64,000 nucleotides of DNA from Acanthacorydalis orientalis (taxonomy: Eukaryota; Arthropoda; Insecta; Megaloptera; Corydalidae): positions 48,371,162-48,435,161 of the forward strand of contig CM068315.1 in NCBI GenBank assembly GCA_034766995.1, in the 5' to 3' direction. The notes under the pieces are model-generated. The model saw only the letters and a program-made list of their open reading frames with translations, had not been told where the DNA came from and searched no databases. The number at the start of each line of letters is the position of its first letter. The stretch's first letter is position 1. Of the stretch, positions 1 through 25,900 are shown piece after piece. Made by a program: the position numbers and the translations under genes.

Positions 1-232
1 ATATCCACAGGCATACACACAAATATACATATATAACAAAAGAGAGATCATACATAATAAAAATACTATATGTAACTTGAAAAATTTACGTCTACCCTGA
101 TTACATGTCACTTACATTGGCATAGCAACCAATTACACAATATTCTTCATATTAAACAATTATCAAATTTACAATAAATCATAAGACAATTTAAAAGTTC
201 TATTATAACCATTAAAAATATAAATACACAAT
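1..232 (-). other. 3' flank / probable 3' UTR of the Rbf gene
   Basis: This is the DNA just past the Rbf stop codon. I see no coding frame and no clear AATAAA signal for the minus strand, so the true transcript end may lie outside the window. Confidence 0.4.
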
Positions 233-14359
<14,127 letters not shown>

Positions 14360-14435
14360 TTTAAAATAATTTTATTTCCGTACTAATTATAAAAAAAATA
14401 AATATTTCAATTAAAGAACACAACACGAGAGCAAC

Positions 14436-14492
14436 GGGCGGGAACTAGAAAAATTATCTGTCGCGTCATCTTCAATTCATTTCGCGCCAAAA
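14436..14492 (-). promoter_or_regulatory. Rbf core upstream region with two E2F-like sites
   Basis: About 77 and 121 bases upstream of the Rbf start codon sit GGGCGGGAA (14436-14444) and TTTCGCGCCAAAA (14480-14492). The second fits the E2F/DP consensus TTTSGCGC; the first, read on the other strand, is TTCCCGCCC, also E2F-like. Both stand out in very A+T-rich DNA. E2F control of Rb-family genes is known in animals, so feedback control of Rbf by E2F is a natural inference. Confidence 0.6.
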
Positions 14493-15245
14493 ATAATAGT
14501 ATCTATCTGTTTTATTTACATATTTTAATTTACATTTTAAAAAAATCTTATGGCAATGATATTAAATCATGACAAATATCGAACGATTCAAAATACTACA
14601 ATATATTGTTACTATTTGAAAATTAAAATAGAATTTTGGTAAACAAGGAATTATTATCGTTTAGTGCGCATGGTTGTTTTACAAATGTTGCTGCATTATT
14701 AGAACATTCAGTATAATCATTATCTATCTATAATTTAAACACTATAAATTATTTTTTATTAATTAAGTTCTCAAATGTAGATAATTTTGAAAGAAATAAT
14801 TCTTTAGATATGAATAAATGAACATTTAATTATTAATTTTTTTGCATTAAAACGTTTTTAAATATTGTTATTATTGTATGTATCTTATAATAAGCTGATA
14901 ATTTATTTTCAAATGAAACCATTGATGAAACCAGAATGTACATGATTTTGATTTTCAATTATTTCGAAAGTAAAAAAAATATTTTTTAATATATAAATGT
15001 CTTCACTACATACACTTGAACTATTTGTATTTTTTGACATTAGTAGAGAGTCAGCGCTTTATATCAATTGTCTATGTGGCTTTATTAATGAACGTAGATA
15101 AATACCCTGGTGCCTTAATGTTTGTAAAATAGAGTATGTTTAATATATTCTAAAATGAGTATCATACATGAAGATTTTAATACTGACCTCTCTTCACTCC
15201 TATTAGACACACTCTTGGGTAGTATAAAACAATGCAGGAATAGAA

Positions 15246-15291
<46 letters not shown>

Positions 15292-15309
15292 CTTTTACAA
15301 ATATAATTT
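14493..15309. other. Intergenic region upstream of Rbf
   Basis: A+T-rich DNA with no gene that I can recognise. A (TA)n tract of about 43 bases (15248-15290) sits just before the LINE remnant. Confidence 0.6.
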
Positions 15310-16318
15310 TAAAGCGTCTAAATTTCACTCACCAAAGGAACAAGCAGGACTGAAACAGATTTAATACAATGGATCACATTCAGGTAGTGAGAGAAGAAAT
15401 TATGCAGATAAATGAATACCAAATACTAGTATGTCTTGTATTTATATACTATGAAAAGGCTTTCAACGTACTTTTGACTCTATTACCACATCATCGGTTA
15501 TATTTGCATTGAAGAACCAGGGTATAAAGGACACATAAATCGAGTTGCTAGATAACCGCTGCAAGAATACAGCCTTGACGGAGAAGCTACAAGAAGAAAC
15601 AAACATAAAAATCGATAAATGTGTAATACAGGGAGATGCAATTTCGCCGAAGTTATTTACTGGAGCCTTAGAAAAAATATTCAAATCGCTCGACTAGGAA
15701 GACAAAGGAATCGAAATAAAAGACGAAAGACTAAGTCACCTCCGGTTTGCTGATGATAGCATTATCTTTGTAAATAATTCCGAAGAACTACAAAAAAGAA
15801 TAGAAGAATTGGATGTTGCCAATCAAAAAATTTGCTTATACATGAACACTAAAGCAAAAGTGTTATTCAATGCATGTGTCTGCCCGAAGAAAATTGAAAT
15901 AAAAGGAACAGAAATAGAAAAAGTTATGGAGTATGTTTATATAGGCCAGCTTATCAACAAAGATGGATCATTTATTGAAGAAGTAAACAGGAGAATAAAA
16001 ATGGGATGGAGCTCATTTGGACGAAACGCCTCGATATGTTGAAGAAAAAATTTCAATCAATGTATACTACCAGTCCTACGGCGGTGAAACATGAGTGCTT
16101 AATGCCAAAATTATTCAGACTCCAAACAACACAGAGATGTATGCTAATGAATAACAAGAAGAGATAGGAAAAGAATAGATTGGATACGAAAATAGACAGG
16201 AGTCACAGATGTAATAAAAAGAGTAAATAAGCTGAAATGGAAATGGACGGGGCATGTAGCAAGAAGAGAAGACAACCGATGCACAACAGAAATTATTAAC
16301 TGGGAACGTAGGAGGGAA
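15310..16318 (+). pseudogene. RTE-clade LINE reverse transcriptase remnant, 5' part
   Basis: RTE reverse-transcriptase blocks appear in order across three broken frames: PKEQAG, TMDHIQVVREEI, FIYYEKAFN, CVIQGDAISPKLF (15620-15660), and LRFADDSIIFVNN, which carries the catalytic FADD box (15737-15780). The connection domain follows (KMGWSSFG, then WIRK-TGVTDVIKRVNKL and KWKWTGHVARRED near 16240-16270). Stops and frameshifts make it non-functional. The coding remnant is cut by a composite repeat at 16320 and resumes at 17299. No endonuclease domain is visible upstream, so the copy is 5'-truncated. Confidence 0.85.
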
Positions 16319-16319
16319 C

Positions 16320-17298
16320 AGGAGGGTATAAGAAGGAGACCAAACTCTAATGTTGGAGGGACAGCGAAAATGGTTGTTCGAGTTTCAGTCGGTGACTTCT
16401 GCGCGGAACGCACTGTGCATTGAAAAACACGTGATCGAGGTTGTTATGGTATGGTTGACATAGTTACCGAGGATATCAGAAGGCTATAAGGAGACCGTAC
16501 TCACCCGATTGCTTATTGTAGTCAATTTATGAAACTTGGAAATCGAATGGCGGCTCTAGTAATAGAATTAAGGAACTTCTGCGCGAAGAGCAAAACGCAT
16601 AATGTCATCGTGTGTTGTGTATGTGCCTCGCAAGAAGGCTATGAGGAGGAGTCTGAACTCTGGTGTTTGGGGGTAGAAAAGTGATTGTTCGAGTTTCAGC
16701 CGGTTACTTATGAGCGGAACGCACTGCGCATAGAAAAACACGTAACCGAGGTATTTTAACCTGAAAGTCCTCATTGTTTTGTTTACGTTTATTTTGTTAG
16801 TACATGCTGTACTTGCAAATATTGTGGTACCGAGAATTGTGCGCAACAGCCTTCGCGCAGAAGTCCCTTCATTCTGCTACTAGCGCCCTCATCTGATAAT
16901 CGAGTTTCATAAATTGATAACAATAGGTAATCGACAGAGTTCGGTCTCCTTCTTGTAGCCTCCTTGGTGCCTCGGTACGATTGGTACTATGGCAACCATA
17001 CCACTACACCTCGGTACCGCATTTTTCTATGCGCAATGTGTTCCGCACAGAAGTCACCGACTGCAATTCGAACAATGATTTTTCGCTGCCCCCAAGCACC
17101 GGGAGTTCGGTCTCTTTCCTATAGCTTCCTTGGAGGATACATACACAACACATTAACACACACGATGACATTGGTGCACATCGCCCTTCACGCAGAAGTT
17201 TCTTAATTCTACTACTAGCACCGCCATCGGATCTGAGTTTCATAAATTGACTACAATAGACAATCGGGTGAATTCGATTTCTTTCTTATAGCCTCCTT
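16320..17298. mobile_element. Composite inverted-repeat element inserted in the RTE copy
   Basis: About 980 bases, clearly richer in G+C than the flanks. It is made of at least six diverged units that share a leader close to AAGGAGGCTATAAGAAGGAG followed by ACCGAACTC. One unit type (A) carries TCAATTTATGAAACTC and ACTTCTGCGCGAAG; the other (B) carries CAGTCGGTGACTTCTG and TGCGCATAGAAAAA. The left half reads B-A-B. The right half, reverse-complemented, reads A-B-A. The halves meet at a unique spacer near 16757-16830. The outermost bases (AGGAGGGTATAAGAA and its complement CTTATAGCCTCCTT) form inverted ends. It interrupts the LINE reading frame, so it inserted later. No transposase is visible. 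It could be a foldback transposon or a rearranged satellite block. Confidence 0.7.
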
Positions 17299-17468
17299 GC
17301 TGAAAACCAATGAATATAAAAAGACCAAGAAAGAAACCAATAAACAGGTGGGATAAAGAAATTAAAAATTTTATTGGAAATCAGTGGAAGAGAGTCATTC
17401 AGTCATATAAAATTGAAAATCATGGAAGGACCCTTTATCTAGTAGTGGATTGACAGAGGCTGCTGCTG

Positions 17469-17471
<3 letters not shown>
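17299..17471 (+). pseudogene. RTE-clade LINE remnant, 3' end
   Basis: Continues the LINE at 15310-16318. Translation gives KRPRKKPINRWDKEI and NQWKRVIQSYKIENHGRTLY, the usual C-terminus of RTE ORF products. A stop and GACAGAGGCTGCTGCTGCTGA follow, then a long TA tract. The last 130 bases closely match the 3' end of the second RTE copy at 31135-31270, confirming both as one family. Confidence 0.85.

Positions 17472-17551
<80 letters not shown>
17472..17551. repeat. (TA)n tract fused to the LINE 3' tail
   Basis: About 38 TA units start directly after the GCTGCTGCTGA tail of the RTE copy, with no base between. Confidence 0.93.
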
Positions 17552-18232
17552 CAGGTGGTGCAAAAAGCACGAAAAGGTGTAAAACATTAATATTTTTTTG
17601 TTTTGTCATATTTTCATATTTTGTATTGATATAATGATATAATATATGTATTGATATAAATGTATGTATAAAATGTATGTAAAAATATGTGATATAGTGT
17701 ATATGATATAAGTATTTATAAATTCTACAATTTATGTGCTTTTATATGCTATGTATGTTTATTTTAAGTATTGTAATTGATGAATAAAAATAATGTTTGC
17801 GATTAAAATAATAATTGTATTAATAAAACTCCGTTCATAAATAATTGTTTATGTTTCTAGTAAAAAAATAATAATTTTATGTTTAAAATGATTACCTATA
17901 AGTAACTATTGAGTAAAAGAAACTAGTAAAACTTATTAAGAACAAGCCATAATATTATTTTGGTAAATTAAGACAATTTCTAATCTTTTTTATTGTGGTA
18001 GATTTGTGCATAGATCATAAGTGTTTAGCGAGGTTTTTTGCTATGGTTTTTATTTTAACATAACCTTAAAAACTTTTATTTTTGAAGTATGATACAAATG
18101 TATTTTTTTTTTTGTTGATACATGTGAAATAATTTACTATAATTTTATACACACAGAATAAAATAAAAGTAAATATACATATTATATGAGGACCGTATGA
18201 GTATCAAACATTCATATACTTAAATATATGCA
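17552..18232. other. Upstream region of RBFA
   Basis: Noncoding A+T-rich DNA. I see no clear TATA box or initiator; the stretch TTTAGCGAGGTTTTTTGC near 18026 is the least A+T-rich part and may lie near the promoter. Confidence 0.4.
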
Positions 18233-19425
18233 ATGAAATTAATTACAAATATTTTTGGTTTGTCTAATATATTTTTAAATTTTAAAAAAGTATTTTCAAC
18301 ATCAAGTTTTGTTTTTAATAAGTCATTAGCAAGAGAAAGAAAATTTTTGGGGAAAATGCTAAAAGAAAAATCAGATAAAAAGTAAGAAATGAGTATTATT
18401 TTCAATTATAAGAAACGTATTACAAAAAGATTTATAATCATAGGAAATGGTACAATGCAGTAGAAAAATCAAAACCACCAATTCTGTCATCTGCAGTAAG
18501 TTTAACAGAAGGTGCAATGGAAGGAAGAAAGTCAATAAATTCAAAACGTATTACTGTTCTCAATAAAATGTTTATGAGAAATATCACTGATTTGATGACT
18601 ACTGGAAGCAACTCATCTGAATTTCTTGGATATGGCATTGAAATATCACAGGTATATATGAATGTTTTTAGAATCATTATTATAAAACTTAGTATATTTT
18701 GTAGGTGAAAGTAACTCCAGATTTCAATGAAGTTTTAGTATATTGGTTAGCAAAAGGTACCACAGATGATAATAGTATACAGAATATACTAACAAAGAAT
18801 GCTGGTGTCCTTCGGCATGAATTATCACAGTTAAAGGTTATGGGTGTTGTACCCAAAATAACATTTATTAAAGGTATTTTAAATTATATATTTATATGAA
18901 AGTGTATTAATATTTGTATTCTTATCAATATTACATTATATTTTTTAACTATAAAAGCTAACAATTTATATATTTTTTTCAGATAGTTATAATTCATGAG
19001 GCACACATGCACAAATAATTTTCTATTGAATTACAATTAAATAAATAATAATACTCTATTTTTAATATATTTTAGATAAACAGCATGCTAAAGCAGTAGA
19101 AGTTGATTTATTATTAGCTAATGCTGATTTTGGTGACAATTATGTACCTGCTGATTTTGTTCAAAGATTAAAAACTGAATTATCCCTTAATACTAATTTG
19201 CCAACAAAACTTAAAGTGAGTATATTCTATTTATAACTTAGGACAACTGATTAAATTATTTAGCAATGTAAAATAATTCTAATAAGAATTAATAATCTAT
19301 CTGTATTTTGATTATAATTATTTATAAGTAACAAAATGTGTAAATGTAATACTTTTACAAATATTTTAATGTTTATTGTTCTTTACAATTATTTTTCCCT
19401 TTGTATATATGTCTGTATGTATGTT

Positions 19426-19491
<66 letters not shown>

Positions 19492-20009
19492 GTACATACA
19501 AATATACACTGTGTTAACTCACAATTATTTACAGGAAAAAATATTGAAAACTGAGCAGTTCCTAAACGAATCTGATGATCCAATACCTACTATGAAAACA
19601 AATGTTTTTGGTTTAGATCATGATTATATTATGGAAAAAGTAATTAAATGAATAAAATTGTTATTATTTATTCTCTGAGTTATTTTTTAAATTAGTAATA
19701 AATTTTAATGTTCCTTTGTAGATTCTTAAGTCAATGAAGAAATCATTAGCCGTTCATCGTAGTGAAAATGAAACAAGTAAATATGTGCAAAATACAAATA
19801 CATCACAAGCCTACCCTACAATTAAAATACAAAAAGAAGCATTTGAAAAGTTCTTACATAAACGTAAATTGCTGGAAAAAAAATTATATCGCAGAGAAAA
19901 AAATTATATTCCGGATAAAGAATTTGTACAAGAACAATTACAATCTACTTTTATTACAAGTTATGAAGAAAACGTTGAAGATGATTATTTAAAAGATACA
20001 GATTATTAA
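18233..20009 (+). CDS. RBFA: Mitochondrial ribosome-binding factor A
   Basis: RBFA binds the small mitochondrial ribosomal subunit and helps mature its 12S rRNA before translation. Exons: 18233-18381, 18444-18651, 18705-18873, 19076-19215, 19535-19639, 19722-20009. Phases close to give 352 codons (human RBFA about 343). The N-terminus (MKLITNIFGLSNIFLNFKK) has hydrophobic and basic residues and no acidic ones, as expected of a mitochondrial presequence. The KH-like RbfA domain covers about residues 80-190: RITVLNKMFMRNITDLM, VKVTPDFNEVLVYWLAKG and AGVLRHELSQLKVMGVVPKI. That last segment matches the bacterial RbfA helix and strand order. The C-terminal third is charged and unlike bacterial RbfA, as in animal orthologues. 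Introns are short except those before exons 4 and 5 (202 and 319 nt). Confidence 0.92.
19433..19489. repeat. (TA)n microsatellite in RBFA intron 4
   Basis: About 27 TA units after a TGTATGTATG lead-in, within the intron 19216-19534. Confidence 0.93.
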
Positions 20010-20055
20010 TATCCATGTATATAAAATTTATGTAATGTACCCTTTAGATTCTTTT

Positions 20056-20061
20056 AATAAA
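20056..20061 (+). terminator. RBFA polyadenylation signal
   Basis: AATAAA 47 bases after the RBFA stop codon, a usual distance for a short insect 3' UTR. Confidence 0.6.
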
Positions 20062-21966
20062 ATGAATCAAATCAAAAATTGTAATTTTCTTAAATATCAA
20101 CAAATCAAAATTAATTTATATTTAAATATTTTATAGATTTTAGTTATTCTAAAAAAAATTTATGGGAACTTAATAATTTTAAAAAGGTTTATCATTAAAA
20201 CACATAGTAAAAAATAATCATTTAATATTTTTGATCAATCATATAGAACACAAAATATAAAACTGTCATTTCTGATAATTTTATTACGTCCAAAATACTA
20301 TAAATATAAATTTGACTGATAATTATTACAATATATAAACACATATTTATAATAGCATAGTAAAAAAATATGTTTTGTAATTGTTTTAAACATTTAATTT
20401 TAAATTACAACTTCAACAAAAAAAATTTATTCATTTTAAAATAATAGTTCTTAAAAAATGCATATTAAATACATTACGAATAAAATTGTAACTACTTATT
20501 TTGGACGTAATAAACGTACTTTTATTAAAAAGTCATAATAAAAAGAAAATGCACTTATCATATATTTATACATATGTGTAAATAGAAAATGATTGTAAAA
20601 AATGTTAATAAAAGTTCATTTTGTAAGAATATATTATGAGTAATATAATTATTTGAAAAATACTAAGTTTAGTGCATGACTAAGTCAATGCAAGTGGACG
20701 GTTCATTTATGAGACTAAAAAACAAGCAAACTTTCATTAGTTATTCTGTTACGCTTGTGACATAATTTTAACCATTTAAGTGACACATTTAAATTGCTCA
20801 ACATGTTTTTATAGATAAAATATATTTGTCACCTCTTTCTTATTACAAGAACTAATACTACTCAGTACTAATTATTATATTTTACTAATCACACAGATTT
20901 TTAAGATTAAAGTCATTTATTCATTACTCAGCTTTAAAAAATATGTACCTAAGTAATTTTACATACATTTGCAGGTATGCATATATACATACTAAACAAA
21001 TATATTTAAAAACAAAGAAACATTTAAATAATAATATAGTTGTCAATGCTCAAAACTAAAACTTTTGAACAATACTTATTAAGTGAATAAATTGAAAGTA
21101 TGGTGTTTTATTATATATCAATTATAAAATGTTCCACGTTTTGCCGCATTTTAAAAGTAATAAAATTAAATGTATAATTATGAACATTTTTTTAAAATAA
21201 ATATTAAATGATAATTTTAATGAAATATACATTTCATTTATGTTCATTGAGGAGTACAAAATACACTCACACATATAGATGCATTGGAATTTGTATTATT
21301 TTTCATAATTATATTAAATTTAGTAAGTTTTAACTAAAAATAATTTTATATATGGAAAAAGTAACTTAACGTGTTTATTATAATTTATAAAAATAATTTA
21401 AAAATGGCTTCACAAATATTTTGTTAATATAACTTTTGAACATAAACATAACTTTCTGCCAATAGATGTTATTTGAATTCAATAGTAGATACTTATTTTA
21501 CAAACAAATATTTGATGTATAAAAAAATACAAATATAACATGTTTGTCTGATTCACATATGCTAATGGATAATATAAAATTTATTTATATTTTATGATTT
21601 ATATGGATATAATAGACACACATATTTGTGGGAATATACATTTCTAAATTATTTTTATTACATTGTTAACAAAGTACAAAAATGAAACATTGTATATAAT
21701 CTCAAAATATATTAAAACTGTAGTTTTAATATTATTAAATTAAATATCATTGGTAAGAATAGGTGAATGTATTAATGTTAATTTGTAATATTCATTTAGT
21801 TGAGAAGAAAAAGTAATCACTAGAAATAGCTGTTTTAACTAAAATGGAGTTATTATTCTTTTCAAACACTAAAAATAACAATTAAAACCTCTAAATTGAT
21901 TAGTATGAATTTTTGAAATAAATCTTAATTTAATTGAATACAAAGGCCACTTTTATATGAATTAAA

Positions 21967-22010
<44 letters not shown>

Positions 22011-22055
22011 ATATATGTATATATATCTGTATTTATATATGTATATATATATATA

Positions 22056-22108
<53 letters not shown>

Positions 22109-22113
22109 ATATC

Positions 22114-22149
<36 letters not shown>

Positions 22150-22151
22150 TA

Positions 22152-22218
<67 letters not shown>

Positions 22219-22961
22219 CTTTTGGTATTAAAAAAATTGATAAAACAATCTTGCTAATGTTTGAATTTTATATCATTTAAATAGTTTTTTTACAACCTAT
22301 AATTTTAATTTATAATCTTAAAATACTTTTTATTGCTTTAACTTTTAAGACCACTCTTTGTTTCACACTGTTATTCTATACTGTTTATTCCTATTAAGTA
22401 TAATATTAAATAACAAATTGTATCCATAACTATCAGTTGTATACAAAATTTATGATACATAAATTGGCAACTGTATTAATAAAATTCATAAAATGTGATA
22501 ACAAGGCAGTTTTTTGTTATATGACTTGTTAAAATGTTATTTAATAAAATTTTTAACATATCACAATTATTTTATAGTACTCTTACATTTGATTTTTTAA
22601 AACTGTAGGGTGAATAAGGTACAATAATTAGAAAAAAGTATTTTTTTTTACCAATACAACTAATTTTTAATGGATTAAATTTGTCATTATCAACTTTTCA
22701 GATCTCACAAAAATTAGAAATTAATGATTTGTGTTGCATTAGAAACACTTGTTCTAAATTAAATAAAAAATTCACTTTGTTGATAAGTTATGTTTATATA
22801 ATTATGACAAATATATTTATATTAATAAAAAAAAAATTATATTAATAAAAAAAAAATAATCTTAATGATATGACTCACAAACACGACTTACACATTTTAA
22901 TGTTGTACTCGGATTTTTAAGTTAGAATTTTTTAATGATACTTAAAATTAATCATATAAGA
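20062..22961. other. Convergent intergenic region between RBFA and Mcr
   Basis: About 2.9 kb of A+T-rich DNA between the 3' ends of two converging genes. The only distinct feature is the (TA)n block near 22.0-22.2 kb. It should include the Mcr 3' UTR; a minus-strand AATAAA (TTTATT on plus near 22329) is the clearest candidate signal. Confidence 0.55.
21970..22216. repeat. Long interrupted (TA)n array, about 247 bases
   Basis: The longest simple repeat in the window. TA units are interrupted at intervals by TATC, TATG and CTGTATT variants, so it is an old array. It lies about 750 bases beyond the Mcr stop codon. Confidence 0.95.
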
Positions 22962-25900
22962 TCAAATGATTGCACTATTTTGTATTCTCAATACCTGAAC
23001 ATATAATATAAACATTGTTACCAAAATAGTAGTAATTGGTACTTGCAAGGACACCGCCAGATTATATATAGGACAGTACGGACACTGACTACTTCCACAA
23101 ACTTCACAAATATTTAATAAGTATGTTGGTAATGAATCAAAAATAGTTTCATTAAAGCGTTCTGGAAAAAAATATTATATTAAAACTATTAATAACCAAA
23201 GATGAACTTCATAAATTCAAAATTTTGAAATTAAGGTGTCTATTACCATTAACAAATTGGCTATAGGAATTAACATGTCAAGGTTTAGATATAAGTTATG
23301 TAAATAAATTTATTCATTCTACTATAAATATACTTTGGGCAATTTCTTTATAATCAAAATTAATAGTATGTCAAGAAAATGTCATTACTTAACTGAATAT
23401 TATTAAATAATTGCAGTAGGTTCATTATAAGTAAATAAGTTATAAAGAAATTTAGTTAATTTTATCTTTAATAAATTTGATAATAGTAATAAACACTTAG
23501 ATACATGTGAGTTTTTTTCTTCAATTTTACTACAATATTAACATTAAACAGAAAATATAATTATATGAGTTATTAATGTTGTATTTTTATATTTGAATTA
23601 TTGATTTTTAATTATTTAATTAATTTATTATTAATTTCAACAGTTTAGTTAACATTTTTTTAAATGAGATACTTTTATAACTATTATATGAAAAAAGTAC
23701 CTGGTGCATAATAATCATACACTCTAATTGGTAAATATCTTGACATATTTGCAACTGGATACCATCTCTCTACAGTAAAATTAATACATACAGGTTCTTG
23801 ATCCAGCTGTAAAGTAATTGGAATTATAAAACAAATATTAATATAAATATTCATACATGTTTAAATTTATTTTATTTTAAAATTACTTACAAAATCAAAA
23901 TAAAATAATACTTTTCGGTCCAAAAATCTAGCACGCTGCAAATTTCTAACTTGTCTCGAAAGAATATAAGCATCGAGATTTTGTTGTTGTATTATATATC
24001 CTGTAGGGATAGTAACATCTAATACTGCCATTCCTGATCTTATAGATTCATTAATATTTGTCCAACTATAATAAAATTGCATTAGAAAAAAATTACTTAT
24101 GAACAAATATGCATTCAAATATTTTATATATGTTTCAAGTTGCTGTATATATATATGTACTACCTCTGACAGCTAATATATGTAATATGAGACTGATTTC
24201 TTCCATAAAAATTAGCTTTAGTACGTAAATCAAAAGCTTTAATTGGCGGCTGTGTTTGAAATGTCTGTATGTCAACATTATACTGAACAGACATTTGTAA
24301 AATTGCATAACCTGCTCCTTGTGCTTGAACTTTAACTGTGCCCCAAGCTTCGGGTATTTCAATAGATTGTAATTGCGCAAGGTTATTATCATTTACGTAA
24401 AGTGTTTTGACATGACCGGGTAAAGATGTTGCCTCTACAGTAACAGTCATTGAAGATACATCACGAAGTCTAGATCGGACAGTATATTCAATCAATGCTT
24501 TCATAGCAACACCAGTATCCTAAAATGTTTTTAATAAAAAGAAATATTTTGTGTACATTAATGATTGACAATATATTAAATAGTTATTTTAGTATTCTGA
24601 ACAGAAATTTACTTGAGTTGAAGCCCAGCCACCATCTGTTAAACGTTGTGAATTTAACCATTTTACAATAGGATCAATTTGTAATTCTTGTCTTGCAACA
24701 TATGTAAGAAGAGCATATGCTGTTGTTTCAATATTTTCTGCATCATATTTATAAGGTAAACGAGGCAATAAGAATGGTTTTTGATTTTCATATTTGTATG
24801 GCTGCATTGGTACTTCTTCTTTACCCCAATACATATGTTCACCTATTGTAGGATTTTTTTTTAAATTTCATTACAAATAAAAAAATATTTTTTCATAAAT
24901 TTAAAATTATTTTATATACCTTGAATCCTTGCAAGTCTATTTAATAAACTAAATGCACTTTCAGCAATAGGCGATTGACATAACATTAATGCATAAGTAA
25001 CAATAGCCACTTCATATGGTTCTCCAATTTGTTCAAGTAGTTTCATATTTCTTTCCAACCATGTAACTCCATTACGTTGAGCAAGAGCAACCCTTGTTCC
25101 TAAACCATCAGACAAATCTTTCATCATGCTCAATGTAATAAGTACATGTGCAGTTAATGATATATTTCTGTGTTTAATAGTGTCAAATTCAAAATTGATA
25201 GAATGATTCATTTTTCTGTCAGATAACCACGTAACTTCATAAAATGCTCCATCAGGGCTTTGATGTTCTAGAACCCACGAAACTGCTTTACGAATTACAA
25301 GTGGATCAATGTATATATAATTTTCCCATTCATAAAAACTTGCTTCTTGGAATATTCGAGCACAGTACGCTGTTAACCACACACTTGAAGCTGACTGATT
25401 CCTTATAATAAAATCATTTCAAAATAATAATGTTTTACTTAAGAATTTTTTTAGATATATTCAGTATTGTAAAAATTAAATATTAAATGCATTATATTTT
25501 TTATACTAACCAATCACTTCTAAAAAGGCTAAATGATCCATCTGGCATCATGAAAGATAATTGCCTTTGATAACCAATATTCATAAAATGAAAAGATTCT
25601 TTTTCAAGCGTCTTATTACGTTGATTTATTAAACGCATGTACATCATAAGATAAAGATTTGCTGCAAAACTAAACATATTTTGTTCAGCTGAATCCATTG
25701 GTAAATAGAGAAGAGATGTAGCATTCACTGGCATTGTTGGAAATATTGGGCCCACTACATCTCCTACAATCGAAACACGGGCACGATTAGAACCATAAAC
25801 ATAATATCGGTCAACTTCATATGGAACAATCGGAGTTTCAGTTACATTGACATGCATATATTGGAACGCATAAGCTCGATTACTAAGGTCAAGTAAAATC

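Noticed and set aside
16144..17243. Several 77-92-codon frames on both strands
   Set aside because: They fall in the LINE remnant or the composite inverted repeat and reflect its lower A+T content, not genes.
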